Below are positions 8,078-16,154 of a stretch of DNA of 40,259 nt, one piece after another. The DNA lies in the NCBI GenBank assembly GCA_965539935.1, contig CBETVX010000024.1, positions 1-40,259 of the forward strand. Direction: 5' to 3'. Numbering within the stretch: the first letter of the stretch is position 1; the number at the start of each line of letters is the position of its first letter. The notes under the pieces were generated by a model. It had not been told where the DNA came from, made no database searches, and was given only the letters and a program-made list of their open reading frames with translations. This DNA comes from CBETVX01 sp965539935. GTDB lineage: Bacteria; Bacillota; Clostridia; Peptostreptococcales; Caminicellaceae. The position numbers and the translations under genes were made by a program.

Positions 8078-8162
8078 ATTCTTAATCTTCATAAATATTT
8101 TTATTAATTAGATAGATCTGCTATTATCTATACTTTTTTCATCTTTATTTATATCAGGTATA

Positions 8163-8280
8163 TTAGATAGATGTGATGTTCGAATCCATGCCTACTATTT
8201 CATTAGTGTATTTTCTATCTACTTCCTAGGGCATATGTGAATATGTAAGTGCAGTAACTACCTTTTCTTTTGCTTATTGT
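8163..8280 (-). pseudogene. decayed C-terminal fragment, possibly a tyrosine recombinase
   Basis: On the minus strand, one frame reads AKEKVVTALTYSHMP, stop, EVDRKYTNEIVGMDSNITSI, stop, ahead of a good terminator. The stop after TYSHMP is TAG (8226-8228), where CAG would give a continuous protein end. The TYSH word followed by a charged helix recalls the C-terminal end of tyrosine recombinases, but the match is short and could be something else. Confidence 0.3.
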
Positions 8281-8312
8281 ATTTTAAATCTATTGTAAAT
8301 CTTAAAACTGGT

Positions 8313-8355
8313 AAAATAATAATAACCCCGTAGCACAAAATAAAGGGTTATTATT
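8313..8355 (-). terminator. terminator of the lipid kinase gene
   Basis: Arms 8345-8355 and 8318-8328 pair over 11 bases with a 16-base loop, followed on the minus strand by TTATTTTA. The stop codon of the lipid kinase gene lies within the first arm. Confidence 0.7.
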
Positions 8356-9253
8356 TTGGAACAATAAATCTTAATGCTGAAGGTATCACTTTAAACTCCA
8401 CAGGTAAAAGTCCGCCATTTTCTCCATCTATATCTAATCTTATATCCATACCTTTATTTAAATTATTTACCTTTAATCTATTGGTTTGAAAGTACCTAAC
8501 CCTTTCATCCTTAATATGTTCTCCTCTAAGTATCTTTAAAAATAATCCCGCCACGTCAAAAATATCAGATTTTTTTATTATTATTACATCAAATTTTCCA
8601 TCATTAAGTCCTGCTCTAGGGGCCATCTTTTTAAATCCTCCTGCTGAGGATGAATTTAACACAACAAATAATAGTACATCTTCTTCAAAGGATTCCTCAT
8701 TTGATATAAATTCTAGTTTTATGGATTTAAATAATTGCTTTGGTATTTCCTTTATCCCTTCTGTGTAATATGCAAATTTCCCAAATACTGTTTTGAAGTT
8801 AGAAGAAGCTTTTAGGGGAACATCGGTCAATAGTCCTGCAGCAGCTACATTAATAAAATACCTTTCATTGGCTTTACAGACATCTATATCAATTATTTCT
8901 TTATTCCTGAACATATTACATATACCTTCAATATCCGAAGGAATTGAAAGATAATTAGCAAAGTCATTTACTGTACCTGCAGGAATAATAGATATAGGAA
9001 TATTTAGATTTTTCATCATGGCTCCATTAACGACTTCGTTTAAAGTTCCATCTCCACCTAAAACAATAATCAAATCGTAATCTTCTTCATCTATTTTTAA
9101 AATCTCTTCCATTGCATCATCCTTGCCCTTTGTATCAAATTTATCTACACATCTAAAAACTCCCTCCATCACCATCTTACCAACTATGGATTCCAGAGAT
9201 TTTTGTAATACTGTTCGCCCCGAAGAAGGATTATTTACTATTTTCACCCTCAT
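8351..9253 (-). CDS. diacylglycerol kinase-family lipid kinase (YegS/BmrU type)
   Basis: A 300-residue cytosolic or membrane-associated lipid kinase of the DAGK catalytic family, which transfers the ATP phosphate to diacylglycerol or a related lipid. Signatures are VNNPSSGR at residues 5-12, the nucleotide loop VLGGDGTLNEVVNG, PAGTVNDFANYL and a C-terminal DGENGGLLPVEF, where Asp and Glu are typical of the second domain. GGAGG lies five bases before the ATG at 9253. The length matches the family. It is transcribed alone. The lipid substrate cannot be read from sequence: DgkB-like recycling of diacylglycerol is likely, YegS-like activity is possible. Confidence 0.88.
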   Translation of the reverse strand: MRVKIVNNPSSGRTVLQKSLESIVGKMVMEGVFRCVDKFDTKGKDDAMEEILKIDEEDYDLIIVLGGDGTLNEVVNGAMMKNLNIPISIIPAGTVNDFANYLSIPSDIEGICNMFRNKEIIDIDVCKANERYFINVAAAGLLTDVPLKASSNFKTVFGKFAYYTEGIKEIPKQLFKSIKLEFISNEESFEEDVLLFVVLNSSSAGGFKKMAPRAGLNDGKFDVIIIKKSDIFDVAGLFLKILRGEHIKDERVRYFQTNRLKVNNLNKGMDIRLDIDGENGGLLPVEFKVIPSALRFIVPK

Positions 9254-9434
9254 ATTTTCCTCCAACAAAATAAGTATATTATAATTTTTAAATATTATAC
9301 CCTAATTACTCTATTATTAATAACCCAAATTATTTACCCTAGTATAATTTATTTTATACCCTTTTTTCACTTTGAAAAATTATTCTATTAAACTATAATA
9401 CATCCACCTTAGCTTTTTGCTCTTTTATGAAAGA

Positions 9435-9464
9435 AAATCTCTTCTTATTGAAAAGAAGAGATTT
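9435..9464 (-). terminator. terminator of the chemoreceptor gene at 9522
   Basis: A perfect 12-bp stem (9435-9446 with 9453-9464) with a 6-base loop, followed on the minus strand by a T-rich run (TTTTCTTTC). Confidence 0.75.
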
Positions 9465-9521
9465 ATAATATGGATATATTGTAAAGTATTTAGTTATTAA
9501 ATGGTGTTATTATCTAAAAAG

Positions 9522-11579
9522 CTATATCTTAAACTTATTCACGGCATCATCTAATTCTTGAGCTAGGGATTTTAATTCTTGAGAGTAGGAATTTGCCTCT
9601 TCCATAGTAGCTAGCTGCTCTTCAGTGGATGCTGATACTTGTTGTGTTGCCGCCGATGTCTCTTCAGCTGAAGCTGATAAGTTCTCAATTATTTCTACTA
9701 TTTCATTTTTCTTCTCTGCCATATCAGTAGCATATTCACTGATTTCTTCCATAATTTCTATTAAGATTTTTACAGAATTTGATATTTCCCCAAATATTAC
9801 TTCTGTTTCTTTCACTGATTTATTTTGATCTTCCACAATCAATTTAGATTTTTCCATGGATTCCACAGCATTTGCTGACTGACTTTGTATTCCAGCAATT
9901 AATTGTCTTATCTCATTTGTTGCCTTTCCAGACTCTTCAGCAAGTTTTCTCACTTCTTCAGCTACCACTGCAAATCCTTGTCCATATTCTCCAGCTCTAG
10001 CTGCTTCTATAGCTGCGTTTAGTGCCAATAAATTAGTTTGTTCTGCTATCTCTGAAATAGTATCTGTGATTGTTCCTATTTCATCTGTGCTTTTATCAAG
10101 TTTCAATACTAGCTCATTTACTTCCATTGTAGATTTTTTATTCTCGTCATTTTTTTCACTTAAAGCTTTTACAATTTCAAATCCTTTATCAGTTAATTTA
10201 TTAGTTTCCTTTGAAATATTACTCATTTCCTCTGAAGAATGAAATACAAGTTCAATTTTTTCGGCTAGGTTATTTACTTGTATAGCTCCCCTTTCCGTAT
10301 CCTTTGCTTGCTCGTCAGCACTTTTAGCTATTTGCTCTATAGTGGTTGCAACTTCATCGGCTGCTGTAGTTGTTTGTAAAGTTATTTCACCTAAAGAATC
10401 TGCTGATTTTAATACTGTATGGGCCGATTCTTTTATACCTTTTACCAATTTATTGAAATTATCTATCATGGTATTAAAACTATCCCCTATAACTCCAAAT
10501 TCATCCTTTGTTTTAATACTTGTATTAGTAGTTAAATCTCCCTTTGAAGCTTTATCAAAAGCTTGTTTTAGTGTAACTATTGACTTAGAGATAGAATTAG
10601 TAAAGAAACTGCCAATAATCAATGCTATAATAGCACCTATTAATCCTATATACAAGCTGTATTGTTTTATTGCATTAGTATCATCTGTGAGCTCAGTATA
10701 TTCCATAACAGCATAAATCTTCCACCCAGTAGACCTATTAGTTAAATAACTTGCAAATCTTTTTTTGCCTTCATATGTGTATTCTTTAAATCCTTCTACT
10801 TGATCTTTGGTTTCCTTCCAAACATCCTGTTCTGCTAGACTATTATTTCCAACTAATTCTTTATTTGGATGGGATATAGTTACACCATTTTGATCAGTTA
10901 TAAAAATGTAACCGCTTTGACCCACTTTTTTATGAGACATATTATTAGATAAATTCTCAAGACTAATATCTATACCAACTACTCCAACAACTTCATTTCC
11001 ATCTTCTACAGTTTTTGCAGCTGTAATAACCATTTCACCTGTACTAGCATCCTCGTAAGGTTCCGTCCATATTATATTACCTTTATTTTCCACAGCTTTC
11101 TTATACCATGGTCTAATTCTAGGATCAAAATCATCTGAAAGTTCGTCCTTTGGTAAGATATACATATTTCCTTCTTCGTTACCAAAATATGTCCACATTA
11201 AATCTGGATTACTATTATAGGTATTTTCTAATAATTCTAAGGCTACATCTTTTTTAGGATTCTCAATTAGCTTTATTTCTTCATTTTCTACTATTTCTAT
11301 TTTTTTATCAATATCAATAAATGACGAGTTGGCTGCCAATGTATTTACTTGATATTCTATTCCTCTTAAAAATGAGGTTACCGATTGATCTATCTCCCCA
11401 ATAGTTTGGAAACTTGTTTCTCCTATATTATGTCTTATTATTTCCAATGATTTTTGGTATGAAAAATATCCTAATGCACTAACCGGTAATATAGCCACTA
11501 CTAATAAAACCATAATTAGTCTACTTTTTATTTTCTTACTATTAACTTTTTTCACTTTTAGTTTTTGTTTCTTTGACAT
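9522..11579 (-). CDS. methyl-accepting chemotaxis protein with extracellular Cache domain
   Basis: A 685-residue transmembrane chemoreceptor. The order is a basic N-terminus, membrane segment (about 22-42, LIMVLLVVAILPVSALGYFS), a double-Cache sensor domain (RPWYKKAVENKGNIIWTEPY is a typical Cache block), a second membrane segment (near 300), HAMP, and a long signalling coiled coil with the kinase-contact hairpin EQTNLLALNAAIEAARAGEY. Cache receptors commonly bind amino acids or organic acids; the ligand here is unknown. I start at the ATG at 11579, with AAGGGGG upstream at a rather long spacing. It lies next to two other receptors but has its own terminator. Confidence 0.93.
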   Translation of the reverse strand: MSKKQKLKVKKVNSKKIKSRLIMVLLVVAILPVSALGYFSYQKSLEIIRHNIGETSFQTIGEIDQSVTSFLRGIEYQVNTLAANSSFIDIDKKIEIVENEEIKLIENPKKDVALELLENTYNSNPDLMWTYFGNEEGNMYILPKDELSDDFDPRIRPWYKKAVENKGNIIWTEPYEDASTGEMVITAAKTVEDGNEVVGVVGIDISLENLSNNMSHKKVGQSGYIFITDQNGVTISHPNKELVGNNSLAEQDVWKETKDQVEGFKEYTYEGKKRFASYLTNRSTGWKIYAVMEYTELTDDTNAIKQYSLYIGLIGAIIALIIGSFFTNSISKSIVTLKQAFDKASKGDLTTNTSIKTKDEFGVIGDSFNTMIDNFNKLVKGIKESAHTVLKSADSLGEITLQTTTAADEVATTIEQIAKSADEQAKDTERGAIQVNNLAEKIELVFHSSEEMSNISKETNKLTDKGFEIVKALSEKNDENKKSTMEVNELVLKLDKSTDEIGTITDTISEIAEQTNLLALNAAIEAARAGEYGQGFAVVAEEVRKLAEESGKATNEIRQLIAGIQSQSANAVESMEKSKLIVEDQNKSVKETEVIFGEISNSVKILIEIMEEISEYATDMAEKKNEIVEIIENLSASAEETSAATQQVSASTEEQLATMEEANSYSQELKSLAQELDDAVNKFKI

Positions 11580-11709
11580 TATGTAATTGTCCCCCTTACA
11601 CAAATTTGGTTTATGAATAACAGGATAATAACTATTATATAATTATATCATAATAAAACATTATTGTAGCATATTTTGTAGAATACTATAAAATTATCTC
11701 AATTAATGT

Positions 11710-11737
11710 AAAAAAATGACGAGAATCCACCTCGTCA
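11710..11737 (-). terminator. terminator of the chemoreceptor gene at 11750
   Basis: Stem TGACGAG/CTCGTCA with a 7-base loop, followed on the minus strand by seven T. It separates two adjacent chemoreceptor genes. Confidence 0.85.
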
Positions 11738-11749
11738 CTTTTTAATAAA

Positions 11750-13873
11750 TTAATCTTTAACTTTGAACTTCATAATATGTTTTCCCATTTCTTCCGCCAA
11801 TTTAGTTAATGTATGGCTAGCTTTGGTTACTTCTGTCATAGATGCTGTCTGCTGTTGAACGGAAGCAGATGCTTCTTCTGTGGCTGCAGCATTTTCCTGG
11901 GCTAAAGCCGATAAATTTTCTATCAAAGCTAATAATTCTTCCTTTTTGGTATTTATCTCTCCTGTAGATGCATTTATGTATTCTATTTCTTTCTTTGTTT
12001 TATCAATAGCCTCAGCAATTCCTTCAAATTTCATTCCTGCCGTTTTAATATTTTCTTTTTGTTTCTCTGTAATTTCTACTACCTTTTCAACTGTTATAAC
12101 AGACCCCTCTGCTTTTTCCGTCAACTCTTTAATAATGGAACTTATTTCCTTTGTAATAGTGTTTGATTCTATTGATAGTTTTCTAATTTCATCGGCAACT
12201 ACAGCAAAACCCTTTCCTTTTTCACCTGCACTTGCTGCTTCAATGGCTGCATTAAGAGCTAGTAAGTTTGTTTGTTCTGCTATATCTTCAATCATAGAAC
12301 TTGCTCGTTCAATTTCCAATGCACTGTCCTTAACATTTACAACAACTTCCTTTATTTCCTCAGTTGCTGCACTACTTACATCTGCTTCTTTAATAAGATC
12401 TAACATAGTCTGAGCTCCTTCTTCCTTAAGCTGTTCAACTTCAAAGGCTAAATTATTAAGCATTTTCATATGTTTTATACTATTTTCGATAAGTTGCCCC
12501 ATTTCTATAGCCTTAGAAACCCCTTCTTCTGTATCCTGAGCTTGACTACTTGCACCACTGGCTATTTCCTCTATAGTTCTAGCAACTTCATCAGCTGCTG
12601 TTAATACTTGGTCACTTGTTGCTGTAAGTTGTTGTGATGAAGAAGCTACTTTAATTGACGCATTATTTATATTTTCTATTAGCACTATAATATTCTGCCT
12701 CATTTTTTCAATAGCTTTATTAATCTGACCTATCTCATCTTTTCTATTTATATACCTTTTGTTTTTATTTTTAGTAAAATCATAATTGGCAAAATCCGCT
12801 ATACTCTCAGTTAGTACTTTAATTGGATTGGATATATTAGATGAAACAAATACAATGACTGCTAAAATCATTACTATGATTAATATGGCACCGTAAATTA
12901 TACTTTGAATTAGCCTTTTTGAACTTTCTAGTATTTCATTCCTCTTTACTACTGTACTATAATACCAAAGGGTACTTGTTTTTCCTATTTGTATAGGCAC
13001 ATAACTCTTAAAGGCGGTTTCTTCAAATACTACAGAATATGAATAGGTTGAAAATATCTTCCCTTCCTTCATTTTTTTAAAAATTTCATCACCGTTTTCA
13101 TCCTTTAAATCATTTAACGTTCTACCTATTCTATTAGGTTCTGGATGTGCAACTACAATTCCTTTATTTGAAATTATCCTACCAAAACCTGAATCATATA
13201 ATTTTAAATCAGAATTAATATCCAGTAATTTTTCAAATGTTATATCAATCCCAACTACACCAATTACATTCCCATCATCTTTTATAGGCACTGTAACTGA
13301 AGTCATTTGAACCTTATCGCCATTTACCATTTCTTCCATATGAGGTTCTAAAATTACTTCTTCACCAGACTTAAAGGATAGTTTATACCAATCTTCATTA
13401 TATCTATTATTATAATTCTCTATTGAAGCATTATTTTTTATTTCATTCCCATATCTATACCAGTGGGACATAAAGGCTCCAGTTTCATCATAACCTTCTA
13501 AATCTGCATATAAAAAATCTTTTCCATCAAAGGCATTGGGCTCCCAAACTGTCCATATGCCAATATAATCTGAATTCTCCTCTAAAATATTTCTCATTAT
13601 TGCATTTACTGTATTTCTATCAGCAACATTTTGTTCTCTCATTCCCTCCATTGAAATGGCTAATGCATTTGCAGCATCAAAAGCTTTGTCAAAATGCCCT
13701 TTAATTTTATATGCATATTCAGCTGACTTAGTTTCTCCTATTTGACTTGCCACATTAATAGCTCTGTTATAGCTATAGTATCCAATGAAAGTTTGTAATG
13801 CTATTATAAGTATTAATACTGGAATTAAAATCATAACAAAGAGTTTTGATTTTAACTTCAAATTATTAAACAT
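11750..13873 (-). CDS. methyl-accepting chemotaxis protein with extracellular Cache domain
   Basis: A 707-residue transmembrane chemoreceptor. It has a membrane segment at about 10-32, a large extracellular double-Cache sensor (IGIWTVWEPNAFDGKDF and VIGVVGIDITFEKLL are typical), a second membrane segment near 320-345 (IIYGAILIIVMILAVIVFV), HAMP and the signalling domain. The contact hairpin reads EQTNLLALNAAIEAASAGEK, with Ser in place of the near-universal Arg of EAARAGE, and it is followed by KGKGFAVVADEIRKLS. I chose the ATG at 13873, six bases after GAGG. Ligand unknown. This receptor is only loosely similar to its neighbour, so it is not a fresh duplicate. Confidence 0.93.
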   Translation of the reverse strand: MFNNLKLKSKLFVMILIPVLILIIALQTFIGYYSYNRAINVASQIGETKSAEYAYKIKGHFDKAFDAANALAISMEGMREQNVADRNTVNAIMRNILEENSDYIGIWTVWEPNAFDGKDFLYADLEGYDETGAFMSHWYRYGNEIKNNASIENYNNRYNEDWYKLSFKSGEEVILEPHMEEMVNGDKVQMTSVTVPIKDDGNVIGVVGIDITFEKLLDINSDLKLYDSGFGRIISNKGIVVAHPEPNRIGRTLNDLKDENGDEIFKKMKEGKIFSTYSYSVVFEETAFKSYVPIQIGKTSTLWYYSTVVKRNEILESSKRLIQSIIYGAILIIVMILAVIVFVSSNISNPIKVLTESIADFANYDFTKNKNKRYINRKDEIGQINKAIEKMRQNIIVLIENINNASIKVASSSQQLTATSDQVLTAADEVARTIEEIASGASSQAQDTEEGVSKAIEMGQLIENSIKHMKMLNNLAFEVEQLKEEGAQTMLDLIKEADVSSAATEEIKEVVVNVKDSALEIERASSMIEDIAEQTNLLALNAAIEAASAGEKGKGFAVVADEIRKLSIESNTITKEISSIIKELTEKAEGSVITVEKVVEITEKQKENIKTAGMKFEGIAEAIDKTKKEIEYINASTGEINTKKEELLALIENLSALAQENAAATEEASASVQQQTASMTEVTKASHTLTKLAEEMGKHIMKFKVKD

Positions 13874-14023
13874 CTCTATCCTCACCCTTTATTTAAAGTT
13901 ATCTATTAATACTTACTTTAATGTATATTGTAATAGAAATCTTTATTTCGAAAAATCACCACTAAATATTTACCTTCAACCTATAGAAACTATTCTTCTA
14001 ATAATTGTTAAAAGCTATAATCT

Positions 14024-14854
14024 TTAGAATTTCCTTGCCATATCTGCTAGTAATTGAGTTGAAGCATTCAATTCCTCAACCCCTGCAACTATTTGGTCTA
14101 TAGCTTGTGACTGAGTTTTAGAAATATTATTAGTTTCATCAACTGAATTTGACATTTGTTCTACAGAAGTCTGGATATTCTCAAGTATAGTTTTAATTTC
14201 TGTTACAGCATTTTTTGTTTCCTCCGAAAGCTTCCTAATCTCTTCTGCTACAACGGAAAACCCTCTTCCATGTTCTCCTGCCCTAGCTGCCTCTATGGCT
14301 GCATTTAATCCTAACATATTTGTCTGCTCAGATATTGTTTTTATATATTTTAGTATTTTATCTGTCTGTCCAACATGACCTTTAGTTTTTTCACTTTGAT
14401 TAAAAATTTCATTTGAAGAATCTGCGATTCTATTGGCACCAAAGGAAACCTCATCAATACTTGCTGTTATCTCTTGAAGGGCTGCTGCAACGTTTTGGGA
14501 TAACTCACTTAATCCATTTTCTTTTTCTAAGCTTTTTCCTATGCTAACACATCCCACACAACTGCCAGATTCATCTCTAATAGGTAATGAAATAGCCTTA
14601 AAGGGAATTCCAAAGGCCTCTTTAGGTATATATCTAACTGTTTTTTCATTTTTTTCCATACATTCATACATGGCTTCATCAGAAGACAATTTTTTACCTT
14701 CTTGCTCATGAACATCTAATTTTATACCAGGATAATACTTTAATATAGTTTCCCTATCGGATATTGCAACAACCATATCCTCATCCATAAGTTCTTTTAA
14801 AATTCCACCTATTTCAATAAATGACTCAATAATCTTATTCCCCTTTGATGACAT
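14024..14854 (-). CDS. soluble methyl-accepting chemotaxis-type signalling protein
   Basis: A 276-residue chemoreceptor-like protein with no membrane segment. Residues 1-115 form a small sensor (DEDMVVAISDRETILKYYPG and ISLPIRDESGSCVGCVSIG), PAS/GAF-like in look. Residues 120-276 are a shortened signalling coiled coil with EQTNMLGLNAAIEAARAGEH and the following GRGFSVVAEEIRKLSEET. Two cysteines in the sensor (SGSCVGCVSIG) could respond to redox state or bind a cofactor, which is speculation. Such short cytoplasmic receptors join the chemosensory array or act on the kinase directly. The ATG follows GGGAG. It ends 150 bases before the next chemoreceptor gene on the same strand. Confidence 0.88.
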   Translation of the reverse strand: MSSKGNKIIESFIEIGGILKELMDEDMVVAISDRETILKYYPGIKLDVHEQEGKKLSSDEAMYECMEKNEKTVRYIPKEAFGIPFKAISLPIRDESGSCVGCVSIGKSLEKENGLSELSQNVAAALQEITASIDEVSFGANRIADSSNEIFNQSEKTKGHVGQTDKILKYIKTISEQTNMLGLNAAIEAARAGEHGRGFSVVAEEIRKLSEETKNAVTEIKTILENIQTSVEQMSNSVDETNNISKTQSQAIDQIVAGVEELNASTQLLADMARKF

Positions 14855-14947
14855 AATACCAACTCCCTTATATCTAAATAAAATTTAATTAGATTATAAC
14901 ATACTTAGTAAAAATAGTAATATTAACTGTTCTTATATATAAAACAA

Positions 14948-14974
14948 ATCCCTCAAACTAAACATCTGAGGGAT
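14948..14974 (-). terminator. terminator of the glycerate kinase operon
   Basis: Stem ATCCCTCA/TGAGGGAT with an 11-base loop, followed on the minus strand by TTGTTTTAT. It ends the PTS-mannosidase-glycerate kinase transcript. Confidence 0.7.
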
Positions 14975-14981
14975 AATTTAT

Positions 14982-16124
14982 TTACTTCATGTTTTTATTT
15001 ATCAAAATAATTCTCATTATTCTTTCTGCTGTATTCTCTAGCAAAATTTTGCTATTTTTTATAGCTTCCTCTAAGCTCATAGGCCTATCTATTATAGAAA
15101 CTACACTGTCAAAATTCTTATCATACAATTCTTCAAATCTATCTCCTATAGAACCACAAATTGCAATTACGGGTATATTATATTTTTTCGCTAATTTAGC
15201 TACTCCATAGGGTGTTTTCCCATAGGCAGTTTGGTAATCAATCATACCTTCTCCTGTTATTACTAAATCTGCATCTTTAATTTTTTCTTCTAAACCTGTT
15301 TTTTCTATTATAATATCTATGCCTCTTTGAAGTTTTCCATTTAAGAAAGCCAATATTGCAGCCCCCATTCCTCCAGCTGCTCCTGCACCTTTTTCATGGA
15401 TTACATCTATTTTTAGATCTCTTTTAATAATATCTGAATAATTTTTTAAATAATCATCTAGCTTTTTTACCATATCTTCAGTTGCACCTTTTTGTGGTCC
15501 AAATACATAAGATGCCCCCTCTTTTCCACATAAAGGATTATCTACATCACAAGCTGCAATTATAGTAGATTCCTTTAATCTTTTATCCATCCCACTAATA
15601 TCTATTTTGTGTAGATTTCCTAAATTTTGTGGTATCAAACCAATATCCTTGCCTTCTTTATCTAAAAACCTTCCACCTAATGCAGCTATCATTCCTAATC
15701 CACCATCATTTGTTCCACTTCCTCCAAGACCTATGATGAATTTTCTACAACCCTTATCCAATGCATCTAATATAATTTGTCCTGTACCATAGGTTGTGGT
15801 TTTCATAGGATTTCTTTCTTCTAGTGGAACCAATGGCAAACCTGATGCACTGGCCATTTCAATTACTGCCGTTTCTTTATCTCCTAGTATGCCATAAAAA
15901 GCCTCTACTTCTTTTAAAAGGGGGCCTTTAACCCTTATTTTTATTATTTCTCCATTTGTAGAGTTTACTAAAGATTCTACTATTCCTTCTCCACCATCAG
16001 CCATAGGTACTTTCTCAATCTTTATATTATTACAACACTTTTTTATTCCCTTTTCAATACTTTCTGCAACCTCAATGGCCCTTAGGCTTCCCTTAAAAGA
16101 ATCTGGAGCAATTACAACCTTCAT
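14982..16124 (-). CDS. glxK: glycerate kinase (glycerate 2-kinase, GlxK/GarK family)
   Basis: A 380-residue kinase that phosphorylates D-glycerate with ATP, sending it to lower glycolysis. Signatures: the start MKVVIAPDSFKGSLRAIEVA, the block VPMADGGEGIVESL, GLGGSGTNDGGLGM, EKGAGAAGGMGAA and DLVITGEGMIDYQTAYGKTP. The length is normal. AAGGTTGGG precedes the ATG. It is the third gene of an operon, 30 bases after the alpha-mannosidase. That position makes sense if the mannosidase releases glycerate from mannosylglycerate, as inferred from gene content. Product position (2- or 3-phosphate) follows the family, normally 2-phosphoglycerate. Confidence 0.93.
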   Translation of the reverse strand: MKVVIAPDSFKGSLRAIEVAESIEKGIKKCCNNIKIEKVPMADGGEGIVESLVNSTNGEIIKIRVKGPLLKEVEAFYGILGDKETAVIEMASASGLPLVPLEERNPMKTTTYGTGQIILDALDKGCRKFIIGLGGSGTNDGGLGMIAALGGRFLDKEGKDIGLIPQNLGNLHKIDISGMDKRLKESTIIAACDVDNPLCGKEGASYVFGPQKGATEDMVKKLDDYLKNYSDIIKRDLKIDVIHEKGAGAAGGMGAAILAFLNGKLQRGIDIIIEKTGLEEKIKDADLVITGEGMIDYQTAYGKTPYGVAKLAKKYNIPVIAICGSIGDRFEELYDKNFDSVVSIIDRPMSLEEAIKNSKILLENTAERIMRIILINKNMK

Positions 16125-16154
16125 AGAATCCCAACCTTCTTAAACAATATTCTT

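Larger units (their letters stand above)
7935..8350. other. intergenic stretch with hairpins and a decayed coding fragment
   Basis: No intact gene of normal size is visible in these roughly 400 bases. The stretch holds two minus-strand terminator-like hairpins (8046-8077 and 8313-8355) and, between them, a short minus-strand reading frame interrupted by stops. Confidence 0.6.
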
